The notes below the pieces were generated by a model that did no database searches, had not been told where the DNA came from, and saw only the letters and a program-made list of their open reading frames with translations. Shown here one piece after another: positions 30,585 through 37,228 of a stretch of 37,228 bases of DNA. A program made the position numbers and the translations under genes. Position 1 is the stretch's first letter; every line of letters begins with the position of its first letter. The stretch comes from a virus, in the IMG/VR virus record IMGVR_UViG_3300044799_000049, positions 1 to 37,228 of that record, one strand, 5' to 3'.

Positions 30585-31139
30585 ATGGCAGTAAGCATAA
30601 AACTTGACGAACAGAAATTAAGGGACGTGAAAGCAAGGTTGAAATCACAAATAGACGTGATGAAGAACCTTAATACACCGTTGTCAAAAATAGCAACTAA
30701 CCTGTATCAAAGCGTTATGCAGAATTTCAGGGAAGGTGGCACGGACAAAGAGAAGTGGCGTCCACTGGCTATGTTCACGCTTTTTGTAAAGTCGCACAGG
30801 AAAGAAAAGCAAACCAAAAAACCGTTGCTGTTGCAGGACACAGGATATATGCGTATGAGCATAGTCCCAGTCGTCGGCGACAATTTTGCACAGGTCGGGA
30901 CGAATGTTCCGTATGCGAAACTGCACCAGTTCGGTGGAATGTCAGAACCGAACAGCGTGAGAATAGCAAGTTTCTGGCGTAGGCGTCCTTCAACAGGCGA
31001 ACAGGACGTAAGGGTTCACGAATATACAATGAACATACGAAGGCATAGAGTTCCTGCAAGACCGTTCTTGACAATAAGAGAACAGCATAAGCAACGGATT
31101 ATGGGAATAGTCAGGAGTTGGTTCAGGGGTCAGGGTTAA
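30585..31139 (+). CDS. Mu gpG-like virion morphogenesis protein
   Basis: A 184-residue protein. PLLLQDTGYMRMSIVPVVGD, then VGTNVPYAKLHQFGG and VPARPFLTI match the Mu gpG / HK97 gp10-like tail completion family: a short helical N-terminus, then a beta barrel. It joins head and tail or ends the tube. The ATG is 2 bases after the previous stop. Confidence 0.8.
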   Translation: MAVSIKLDEQKLRDVKARLKSQIDVMKNLNTPLSKIATNLYQSVMQNFREGGTDKEKWRPLAMFTLFVKSHRKEKQTKKPLLLQDTGYMRMSIVPVVGDNFAQVGTNVPYAKLHQFGGMSEPNSVRIASFWRRRPSTGEQDVRVHEYTMNIRRHRVPARPFLTIREQHKQRIMGIVRSWFRGQG

Positions 31140-31144
31140 AATGT

Positions 31145-31588
31145 ATGGCGACGAAGGTAGAGGATATATGGAAGGAAGTTGTAAGCATATTAAAACATTC
31201 TACGGTTCTGGGTGCGTATGTTCAGGAAATTGACGAAGGGGTCAGGGAAGATGTGCCGAAATACCCAGCAATTATTCTTGAACCTATCCGAGAGGACGAA
31301 GTTCAGCATACAGTTCCGCAATACAAACGTATCACATTTCACATATCAATTACGTGTTGGATAGAAGTTTACACAAGGGACAAGCAAATTGTCGGCGAGA
31401 AGTCGGATATAGGAGTGCTTGACATAGCAAGGGACGTGAAAAACGAATTGAGTAAATTTCAAAACTTGAACGGTAAGGCAATAAAAATAGATTTTCCGAA
31501 TACGACGTATGTGTTTGAAACATATCCGTATCGGAGTGCGGAAGTGTTGATGACTGCCGAGTTCATAACGCAGTCAACAAGCAGGTAA
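31145..31588 (+). CDS. Tail completion / terminator protein
   Basis: A 147-residue protein whose place and pattern (helical start, YPAIILEPIREDE, then beta segments and a late helix) suit a tail terminator or minor tail protein of the lambda gpU/Mu gp37 sort. The start at ATG 31145 is preferred to the earlier GTG at 31118 and the ATG at 31141 in another frame; CAGGG lies about 11 bases before it. The assignment depends on gene order. Confidence 0.6.
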   Translation: MATKVEDIWKEVVSILKHSTVLGAYVQEIDEGVREDVPKYPAIILEPIREDEVQHTVPQYKRITFHISITCWIEVYTRDKQIVGEKSDIGVLDIARDVKNELSKFQNLNGKAIKIDFPNTTYVFETYPYRSAEVLMTAEFITQSTSR

Positions 31589-31589
31589 G

Positions 31590-31766
31590 ATGACAGACAA
31601 AAAGAAAAAAGAATTTCCGAAAAATAATCCGACAGGCACAGTCAAACAGGACTGTGTGATAACACACCTTGCGACTGTCTATATGTTCAAAAAAGGCGAT
31701 AGTGTTGACAACGACGAAATCGCCGAACTGTTAGACAGGCAAGGACTTTTAGACAAGGGGGTATAA
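31590..31766 (+). CDS. Small unknown protein before tail tube
   Basis: A 58-residue protein between the tail completion and tail tube genes. Basic start (MTDKKKKEFPKNNPTGTVKQ), then a helix pair ending DNDEIAELLDRQGLL. It resembles short proteins found in this position in Mu-like phages. AGCAGGTAAG precedes the ATG. Its end carries the ribosome binding site for the tail tube gene. Confidence 0.6.
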   Translation: MTDKKKKEFPKNNPTGTVKQDCVITHLATVYMFKKGDSVDNDEIAELLDRQGLLDKGV

Positions 31767-31770
31767 GAAA

Positions 31771-32727
31771 ATGGTTTACGCTATTGAACAGAAGTATGTG
31801 GCATTGGGTAAGGAAACTGTGAGAGGGACTGCGGTTGCACCGACAAGATACATTCCTGTCGGTCTTGACAGCGAAATGGAATATAAGTTGAACCTTATTG
31901 AAGATGAACTGGTAAGGGGTATATTTGAGAAGTTTCCTGCGAAGGCAGGGACGAAGGAAGGCAGTGGTAGGATAACAGGTATGGACATTACAAGCGAGAA
32001 CGTTGGTGAACTTTTGCTTGGTCTGTTGGGTAGCGTAGTGTCCGCACAGCAAGGTGGCACGTCGGCATATAAGCATACCTTCAATAAACTCAACGCTGTT
32101 GAACACCCCAGTTTCACGTTCCATTTTGAGAGAATGTTAAGCAAGAAGCAGTATTCTATGTCTGTAATAAAATCAATAACATTCACGAAAGTCGTTGACG
32201 GTAAGTTGACCTGCGACGCTGATATTCTTTTTAAGACGGAAGAAGTAGGTGGCTTTGCGTTGTCGCCGATATGGACAGACCCGAAACCCTTTATGTTCTA
32301 TCAGTGCAAGGTTAAATTTGACGGTGTTGACAACCTTACTGATGTGAAGGACTGGACTTTGACGATAGACAACGGAAGCGTGGCACAAAGAGTGTTAAGC
32401 ACCAGTCAGGACGTCAAGAATATATTGACGTTTGCGAAGTTGCTGATAAGCGGAACAATGAACATATACTTTGCCGACGAAGTGCAACGGAATAAGTTTC
32501 TGGCAAACACTTCCGTAGGGTTGGACTTTGAGTTGACAGGCGACCTTATTGAAGGTTCGTATTACAATAAACTCTTGCTGTCGCTTCCCGAAATACATTA
32601 TACAGCGTTTCCGTTTGGAAACCTTGACGGACTTCTTGGTGCAAGCGTATCATTCAACGCATACTATAAGGTAGCAAGTGCGAAGTCGGTTCAGGTTGAA
32701 CTGACAAACCCGATAGTGTCATATTAA
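31771..32727 (+). CDS. Major tail tube protein
   Basis: A 318-residue protein, likely the tube subunit. It begins AIEQKYVALGKETVRGTAVA, the hallmark of the phage tail tube family seen in siphoviruses, followed by beta-rich segments (GSGRITGMDITSENVGELLL; KSITFTKVVDGKLTCDADI; WTLTIDNGSVAQRVL). The ribosome binding site AAGGGGGTATAAG is strong, as expected for an abundant protein. No sheath gene is next to it, which argues against a contractile tail. Confidence 0.8.
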   Translation: MVYAIEQKYVALGKETVRGTAVAPTRYIPVGLDSEMEYKLNLIEDELVRGIFEKFPAKAGTKEGSGRITGMDITSENVGELLLGLLGSVVSAQQGGTSAYKHTFNKLNAVEHPSFTFHFERMLSKKQYSMSVIKSITFTKVVDGKLTCDADILFKTEEVGGFALSPIWTDPKPFMFYQCKVKFDGVDNLTDVKDWTLTIDNGSVAQRVLSTSQDVKNILTFAKLLISGTMNIYFADEVQRNKFLANTSVGLDFELTGDLIEGSYYNKLLLSLPEIHYTAFPFGNLDGLLGASVSFNAYYKVASAKSVQVELTNPIVSY

Positions 32728-32746
32728 AAAATAGGGGGTAGAAAAA

Positions 32747-33250
32747 ATGGACAAAAGTAATTTATTCAAACACGCAGTTCTCATTTTCGTTGATAAGGAC
32801 AGTGGTGAACCTGTAATGGCGAAAGGCACAGCAGACGGAAAATTGCTTGTTGACGCTGTTATAGAAGTAGGCGATATTGAGATAGGTGCGGTTGAAATAA
32901 AAAGCGGAAAGACAGGGGACGAAGGTAGGGCGTATGTAGAAGATATATTTGGTCAAAGTGTAAAGGGTATGCTTATCAAAAGCAAAGAACCGATAACCCC
33001 TGTTCAGTGGAATAAGGATATAACTGGCGGTGAGGACTGGGATAGTCATTCTTTTGGTGATGACCCGACACGACTTGTTATGATTAAGGCAAGGGGTGAA
33101 AATGAAATTTTATTGACGTGGGGGGACGGAACGTCATATATAACTATTCCGATAGGTGGAGTTTACACCGTTGAAGCAAATGTCAGTGGCAAAACAGCGA
33201 AATTCAAATGTGCAGAAAACGAAGTCGTTGAGATAGAGATTTGGAAATAA
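32747..33250 (+). CDS. Unknown structural-region protein
   Basis: A 167-residue beta-rich acidic protein, AGGGGGT 7 bases before the ATG. It has Asp/Gly-rich turns (DKDSGEPVMAKGTADGKLLV; GENEILLTWGDGTSYI). The first 80 residues recall the small N-terminal parts of fibre-associated proteins. It probably belongs to the virion, but no family is recognised. Confidence 0.55.
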   Translation: MDKSNLFKHAVLIFVDKDSGEPVMAKGTADGKLLVDAVIEVGDIEIGAVEIKSGKTGDEGRAYVEDIFGQSVKGMLIKSKEPITPVQWNKDITGGEDWDSHSFGDDPTRLVMIKARGENEILLTWGDGTSYITIPIGGVYTVEANVSGKTAKFKCAENEVVEIEIWK

Positions 33251-33266
33251 CAGGGGGGATAAAAAA

Positions 33267-34274
33267 ATGATAAAATTATTTTCTAATTTCAGACCGCATA
33301 AACACAGTGTTGCGGATAAGAGTGGGCAGATAAAGACCGACCAAGATGTGCTAATTTGGTCAGGTAAAAAACTTTCCTTAAATGAAGACGCAAATAAATA
33401 CCTGATTTATGATAGTGCAAATAACCATATAAAAGTAATGGGTGCGGGTGCTTTATATCCCGAAAGTAATGTAATCCTTAATCCATTTTCTGGGTTATAT
33501 TTTGACGCACCAGCAAATAGCCGACGGATATATTTTGATAGTGATAATAACCAAATAAAAATTGAAGGTTCAGAACTTCGTATCGTATCAAATGATATTC
33601 GGCTTGCACACGGAAGATTTTTATATCTTGGTGGCGAAGGTTCAAATACCGCTATTTACAAAGTTCCAGATACAGAAATAGTAATGATAAGAGAAGGAAA
33701 TTTTGCAATACCAGTTAATTTAATGTTTTATCTTGACGGATATTTTAATAAAGGATTATATAGCGACGGAACGGAAATGAAGTTTCAAGGTGCAAGTGTA
33801 AAGATAGTTGGTGGTCATTTTGGTATTGATGATTTTTACAGAATATATTTTGACACCGCAAAAACAAAAAGCATTACATACGACGCAGGTGTAGGACAGT
33901 TGCAGTTATGGGGTGATAAAGTCCGCATATTCGGTGGAGATTTTTACATTGATAATAATGCGAAATTAAATCTTGGTGTTGTTCAATTCAAATATGATAG
34001 CGGACTTGGTGTTGTTAAAATTCTTGGTGCAGGAAAACATCTTGGACTTCAAACAGATACCGCTTTATACTTTGACGATAGTTTTAATACTGCTTGGATT
34101 ATTTATGATAGTGCGTCTGGAAATCTTCTAATCAATGGAGTTCCAGTAAAATTCGCAAACGATATAGAAATTGCAGACGCAACGAAGGGTGTAATATTGA
34201 AGTCGCCTGACAATTCAAGGTGGCGAATAACAGTCGGGGACGACGGACTGTTGTCAACGACAAAAATTGTTTAA
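33267..34274 (+). CDS. Repeat-built tail fibre protein
   Basis: A 335-residue protein made of about seven imperfect repeats of 20-45 residues: a strand 'yIYDS' or 'iYFDs', a turn 'aNN', a strand 'IKVmG', a Gly turn, then 'l.iv'. Examples are YLIYDSANNHIKVMGAG, RIYFDSDNNQIKIEGSE and WIIYDSASGNLLINGVP. This is the layout of a trimeric beta-helix or beta-prism fibre shaft. Codon use (GAT, AAT, TTT, TAT frequent) differs from the neighbouring genes, which suggests recent exchange, common for receptor-binding genes. Confidence 0.65.
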   Translation: MIKLFSNFRPHKHSVADKSGQIKTDQDVLIWSGKKLSLNEDANKYLIYDSANNHIKVMGAGALYPESNVILNPFSGLYFDAPANSRRIYFDSDNNQIKIEGSELRIVSNDIRLAHGRFLYLGGEGSNTAIYKVPDTEIVMIREGNFAIPVNLMFYLDGYFNKGLYSDGTEMKFQGASVKIVGGHFGIDDFYRIYFDTAKTKSITYDAGVGQLQLWGDKVRIFGGDFYIDNNAKLNLGVVQFKYDSGLGVVKILGAGKHLGLQTDTALYFDDSFNTAWIIYDSASGNLLINGVPVKFANDIEIADATKGVILKSPDNSRWRITVGDDGLLSTTKIV

Positions 34275-34286
34275 TGGGGGTGCAGT

Positions 34287-35381
34287 ATGGCAGTTAAGCA
34301 CGTTGGCGAGGGCGTAAATTTCGGAGTTGATATTGTAAACAATGTTATTTATGTTGACGGAAGCAGGGGTGATACCTATGTAGAGGACGGAACGATAAGG
34401 TTTCCGTTCAAAACTATTGCTTCGGCGTTGGCAGTAGCAACCGCAGGCAAAATGATTTTGTTGTTTCCTGCGACATACTCGGAACAGATAACGTTGAAAG
34501 ACGGTGTTTCAATAGTCGGTGTTGAAAGGGACAGGGTTCTGATAACAAGTGCTTTGGACACTATAACAATGACAGACGGTGCGTATTGTGTTGTCAAGGA
34601 CGTAAAAATTACGACTTCCGCAAACAATTCAAAGTCGGCACTGAAAATCGGTTCAATGGCAAGCGGTTGGTTGAAATTGCAGAATGTATGGATAGGTGCA
34701 GAACCGCTTGATTACAGCATCTATTGTAATGGTGGTAAAAATCTATGGGGACGATATGTGGAAACGGAAGGCGGTAAAGTCCACATTGAAGCGTCGTCAG
34801 GAATACACATTGACAAAATGCAGTTTATGGGAAACGACCCTGTTTCAGCGTTGTATATAAAGGACTGCACAAGCGACAATGCTGTCATAATCAGGGACGG
34901 TGCGATACTCGGAATAAACGTAGGTGCAGGCAACAAGGCAGTTGAAATTATAAATTCAAAAGTTCAGTTTGCAGAAAACAGATTTCAAAGTGCGTTAGAT
35001 GATGTTATTGATATTTCGTCTGGTGCTGATGTTGTAATTGCGACAAGCGACCTTGTTATGAATAATCCTGCAAAGGATAACATAGTTCTTGACAATTCGT
35101 CGGCATTGAAGGTAGTGTTGGGCGACATAAAGGACTTGGTTTCTAATGGTTCAAACATAACGCTTATGAATTGCGTCGTGGATACCATTGACGGAACGAA
35201 TGGTGGAAACGTATATTTGAGAAACGTTGATATAAAAACAACGTTCACGAAAGGGACAGCGACGTGGACGCTTGAAAATACGTTTGTAGGTAAGAAGTTG
35301 TTAATGAAAGACGCTGACGGTGATTACAGGACTGCTGAATTGGACGGGGACGGTGTTTGGAGTGTTTCCGCACCGCTATAA
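34287..35381 (+). CDS. Pectin-lyase-like beta-helix tail spike
   Basis: A 364-residue protein. VDGSRGDTYVEDGTIRFPFK (about 24-43) and TIASALAVA match the start of right-handed parallel beta-helix spikes. Repeated short strands follow (VSIVGVERDRVLIT; YCVVKDVKITTSANNS; NAVIIRDGAILGINVG). It may bind, or cut, surface sugars. I see no clear catalytic acid set. The ATG follows ATGGGGGTGCAGT. A short variable C-terminal domain follows the helix. Confidence 0.75.
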   Translation: MAVKHVGEGVNFGVDIVNNVIYVDGSRGDTYVEDGTIRFPFKTIASALAVATAGKMILLFPATYSEQITLKDGVSIVGVERDRVLITSALDTITMTDGAYCVVKDVKITTSANNSKSALKIGSMASGWLKLQNVWIGAEPLDYSIYCNGGKNLWGRYVETEGGKVHIEASSGIHIDKMQFMGNDPVSALYIKDCTSDNAVIIRDGAILGINVGAGNKAVEIINSKVQFAENRFQSALDDVIDISSGADVVIATSDLVMNNPAKDNIVLDNSSALKVVLGDIKDLVSNGSNITLMNCVVDTIDGTNGGNVYLRNVDIKTTFTKGTATWTLENTFVGKKLLMKDADGDYRTAELDGDGVWSVSAPL

Positions 35382-35396
35382 TTTAAGGGGGTATCA

Positions 35397-35591
35397 ATGT
35401 CAGAAGTAATGAAGACGACGGAAATCGTTGAGAAGTTTTCAAAGATAGCACAGGCACAGGGACTGAAAAGTGGGACACCGATTAAGGTAATCATAGGACA
35501 AGAAACTGTCATTGACGTTGAAGTCCCGAAGGATTATATTTTCATAGGAAACATAGGTGTTGACGGAGTTCTGAAAAAAGCCAATGGATAA
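35397..35591 (+). CDS. Small unknown protein
   Basis: A 64-residue protein between spike and lysis genes; the ribosome binding site is TTAAGGGGGTATCA. It has a helix, then beta segments (PIKVIIGQETVIDVEV). No family recognised. It overlaps the next gene by 8 bases. Confidence 0.6.
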   Translation: MSEVMKTTEIVEKFSKIAQAQGLKSGTPIKVIIGQETVIDVEVPKDYIFIGNIGVDGVLKKANG

Positions 35592-35835
35592 ATACCTGAT
35601 GTGGTTGTTTGGTGTTGTGTTTGTGGCAGGTGGATTTTATTTTCTCACGAATTACAGGGTTGGAAGGCACGGAAGAACTATTAAAGAACACGAAACCAAA
35701 ATTGAAGGTCATACCGTAGCGATAGTAGAACTCAAAAAAGACGTTGGTTATATTAAGGAAGGCGTTGACGAATTGAAGCAAACGCAGAAGGTCGGGTTGC
35801 AGGAAATAAAAGACCTGTTAAACAATAAAACATAA
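35584..35835 (+). CDS. Membrane-anchored coiled-coil lysis protein
   Basis: An 83-residue protein with one membrane span at about 5-23 (LMWLFGVVFVAGGFYFLTN) and a coiled coil after it (HETKIEGHTVAIVELKKDVG and on). This resembles XhlA-type lysis partners, although those usually have the span at the C-terminus. It precedes the likely holin by 13 bases. The first 8 bases overlap the previous gene, and no ribosome binding site is evident. Confidence 0.6.
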   Translation: MDKYLMWLFGVVFVAGGFYFLTNYRVGRHGRTIKEHETKIEGHTVAIVELKKDVGYIKEGVDELKQTQKVGLQEIKDLLNNKT

Positions 35836-35848
35836 GGGGGTAAAAAAG

Positions 35849-36103
35849 ATGACAATTCCCAGTCCAAGTGTGAGTATGACCGTGATGATTAGTGCAGGCA
35901 TTGAGTTCGTGAAACTCTACCTGCCTGATAACATTGAACCGAAGGTGTTGCCTATTGCTTCCATTGTGCTTGGTGCTATCATAGGTTTTGTGTCTGGCGA
36001 CATATTGACAGGAATAGTGAGTGGCATAACAGCAAGCGGTATCTACAAATTCACAACGAAAGTTGCCGATAAACTCGGCGGTAATGGAAATTCAACACCA
36101 TAA
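35849..36103 (+). CDS. Putative holin
   Basis: An 84-residue protein with hydrophobic segments at about 35-50 (VLPIASIVLGAIIGFV) and 52-68 (GDILTGIVSGITASGIY), a short polar N-terminus and a Lys/Gly tail. Such small two-span proteins next to an endolysin form the hole that frees it. The ribosome binding site is AAGGGGGTAAAA. Confidence 0.7.
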   Translation: MTIPSPSVSMTVMISAGIEFVKLYLPDNIEPKVLPIASIVLGAIIGFVSGDILTGIVSGITASGIYKFTTKVADKLGGNGNSTP

Positions 36104-36236
36104 GTGTCCACGCTGTGGTATGATGATGTATGTGAAAGAACAGACGAAGGACAGCAAAAAATATAAATGTCCGAATTGTCCTTATGAGGAAGAAGTAAAA
36201 TGCACGGAAAACTATTCTGCGAAGACAAAAAAATAG
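36084..36236 (+). CDS. Zinc-ribbon protein nested in lysis cassette
   Basis: A 50-residue frame overlapping the holin end by 20 bases and the endolysin start by 37. KCPRCGMMM near 7-15 and KCPNCPYEE near 28-36 form a clean CxxC...CxxC site. It also has a third Cys near 40. GGCGGTA lies just before the ATG. The two perfect Cys pairs make chance unlikely. Its job in a lysis set is unclear. Confidence 0.55.
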   Translation: MEIQHHKCPRCGMMMYVKEQTKDSKKYKCPNCPYEEEVKCTENYSAKTKK

Positions 36237-36550
36237 ATGACCTTGACCAAGAGTTAAGGGGTCTGATGAACGGAATTGAAGGCACGCTGAAAATAGATTT
36301 TGAGATAACAAGCGGTGTGAGATGTGAGCAGTGCAATAAAAACGCAGGTGGTGTCCCGAAGTCCGCACATACGCAAGGTAAGGCACTTGACATAGCAGTC
36401 CCGAACAGCAACGTCAGGTTCTTGCTTGTCAAACAGTTGATACTGCGAAACATAAACAGGATAGGCATAGGAAAAACTTTCGTCCATATTGACAACGATA
36501 AGTCCCTTCCGAAAAATGTGATATGGGATTATTATAACGAAGGCAAATAA
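36200..36550 (+). CDS. M15-type peptidase endolysin
   Basis: A 116-residue zinc peptidase expected to cut peptide bonds of the cell wall. The motif S55-A-H57-T-Q-G60-K-A62-L-D64 and H96-I-D98 supplies the zinc ligands (H57, D64, H96) and the catalytic Asp of the M15A (D-Ala-D-Ala peptidase-like) group. There is no signal peptide or wall-binding domain, so it needs a holin. GAGGAAG lies 5 bases before the ATG. Two further cysteines (42, 45) might bind metal. Confidence 0.8.
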   Translation: MHGKLFCEDKKIDDLDQELRGLMNGIEGTLKIDFEITSGVRCEQCNKNAGGVPKSAHTQGKALDIAVPNSNVRFLLVKQLILRNINRIGIGKTFVHIDNDKSLPKNVIWDYYNEGK

Positions 36551-37045
36551 ATGAATTACAAAACGTATGCCTATCTCGGTATCGCTTTTGCGTTTCTTTT
36601 CCTTTTTTACAGTTGGCACAGAAGCGTGCTGAAATTGGAAACAGCGAAAGTTGAACTGGCAAAAGTAAGTGAAGATAACGCAACCTTGCGGAAGGCGATA
36701 GAAAACCCCAGTGTTATTGAGAAAAAAATATACGTTCAAGGTAAGGAAACAATAATTGAGAAGGTTGTTGTTGTAAGTAGTGGCACTACAACGACAACGG
36801 AAAGGACGATACAAAAAGACCCGACAACCGAAATCGTTGACAGCAACAAGACGCCAGTTGTTCCAGAAATTCATACTGGCACGGACAAGAAGTGGGAGAA
36901 AATCACGGTCTTGGTTGGATATGAATTTGAACCGCAGGACATAAACGTAGGGTTAGGATACAATATCAGGCAGAATTTATGCTTGGGTGCGAGTTATTCC
37001 AAAAAGTCAAAAATCGGGGTTTTCAGCACTTTGAGGTTATTTTGA
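36551..37045 (+). CDS. Spanin-like protein, outer-membrane-type end
   Basis: A 164-residue protein starting directly after the endolysin stop. One membrane span lies at about 5-22, then a helical coiled coil (about 26-55, LKLETAKVELAKVSEDNATL), a Thr-rich beta stretch and a C-terminal set of short strands (ITVLVGYEFE; INVGLGYNIRQ; LCLGASYSKK; IGVFSTLRLF) ending in Phe. An inner-membrane anchor with coiled coil after the endolysin is the plan of i-spanins. The end looks like outer-membrane beta-hairpins, which is not typical. No lipobox or nested o-spanin was found. Confidence 0.55.
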   Translation: MNYKTYAYLGIAFAFLFLFYSWHRSVLKLETAKVELAKVSEDNATLRKAIENPSVIEKKIYVQGKETIIEKVVVVSSGTTTTTERTIQKDPTTEIVDSNKTPVVPEIHTGTDKKWEKITVLVGYEFEPQDINVGLGYNIRQNLCLGASYSKKSKIGVFSTLRLF

Positions 37046-37084
37046 CTTTGAAGAACGCAAGGAAAGGGCATAAAAAGGTTTTAT

Positions 37085-37114
37085 CTGGGGTAGGTTGATA
37101 CTGGGACACCCCAG
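37085..37114 (+). other. Hairpin after last lysis gene
   Basis: CTGGGGT at 37085-37091 pairs with ACCCCAG at 37108-37114, with a 16-base loop. No T-run. It lies 40 bases after the last stop and before the terminator. It may protect the mRNA end. Confidence 0.4.
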
Positions 37115-37157
37115 TTCTCAATATCTGGTTAAAGTGGGCAGGTAGTGGCTTGAATAA

Positions 37158-37191
37158 GCCCTGTCTATGTAAGGTAGGCAGGGCATTTTTT
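37158..37191 (+). terminator. Intrinsic terminator of late region
   Basis: GCCCTGTCT at 37158-37166 pairs with AGGCAGGGC at 37176-37184, 9 base pairs with one G-U and a 9-base loop, followed by A and six T. It ends the late transcript after the lysis genes. A smaller alternative hairpin, GGCTT/AAGCC, just upstream shares its left arm. Confidence 0.8.
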
Positions 37192-37196
37192 ATGGT

Positions 37197-37218
37197 GGGT
37201 GAAAGGGTGGGGGGGGGG
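37197..37218 (+). other. G-rich tract after terminator
   Basis: GGG, GGG and a run of ten G with short gaps meet the usual G-quadruplex pattern on the + strand. It is the last distinct element before the window end. Confidence 0.4.
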
Positions 37219-37228
37219 ATATGACACC

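Noticed and set aside
36254-36874. 206-codon frame on the - strand
   Set aside because: It is opposite the endolysin and spanin genes, with a low-complexity Phe/Cys/Arg-rich product typical of antisense shadows.

Overview
The window is most of, or all of, the genome of a tailed double-stranded DNA bacteriophage. Every convincing gene lies on the + strand, genes are packed with 1-20 base overlaps, and the terminase, portal, capsid, tail and lysis sets are all present. A tail tube protein, a 663-residue tape measure and no sheath gene suggest a siphovirus-like virion. The head and connector proteins resemble the Mu-like set (gp29-type portal, MuF domain, gpI-type protease/scaffold, gp36-type and gpG-type connectors). 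No integrase, repressor, DNA polymerase or tRNA gene was seen. The host cannot be named. Most starts follow a GGGGGTG ribosome binding site, also common in Firmicutes, but the last lysis gene has an outer-membrane-like C-terminus, which would fit a two-membrane host. Composition is AT-rich, with heavy use of ATA and AGG codons.

Layout. 1-5.0 kb: tape measure, tail tip and small fibre-related genes. 5.0-9.3 kb: three enzymes of the amidoligase type (PurD-like ATP-grasp, COOH-NH2 ligase, class II glutamine amidotransferase), split by a 590-base regulatory stretch with two strong promoters. 9.3-18.9 kb: a dense early operon of small unknown genes, many with zinc-binding cysteines, plus a candidate annealing protein, a Cas4-like nuclease, a DnaC-like helicase loader, RusA and a DUF5131 radical-SAM-like protein. 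19.0-21.5 kb: two short units with their own promoters, holding a ribbon-helix-helix protein, a ParB-like protein, a TET-associated-type glycosyltransferase and a RarA C-terminal-like protein. 21.5-21.9 kb: a second regulatory stretch. 21.9-37.0 kb: the late region, running from terminase, portal-MuF fusion, protease/scaffold, decoration and capsid proteins through connectors and tail tube to two fibre/spike proteins and the lysis cassette, ending at an intrinsic terminator at 37.16-37.19 kb.

How the parts work together. The phage appears to rely on the host replisome through its helicase loader and to supply its own recombination set. Six sigma70-type promoters (TTGACA, 17-base spacer, TATACT-like) fall into related pairs. 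They start the early operon, the ParB/glycosyltransferase unit, the RarA-like gene, the terminase, and a short leader RNA that ends in a terminator just before the capsid assembly genes. A second terminator lies inside the next small gene, so expression of capsid genes probably depends on read-through. The tape measure is separated from the tail tube gene by the window ends, which suggests a circular (circularly permuted) map opened between lysis and tape measure genes.

Most notable: the three-enzyme amide-bond cluster, with a 53-residue peptide gene overlapping its ligase signal; the ParB-glycosyltransferase pair without a visible base oxidase; the leader RNA and tandem terminators at 26.3-26.5 kb; related regulatory sequences flanking the early region; and a candidate histone-fold protein.
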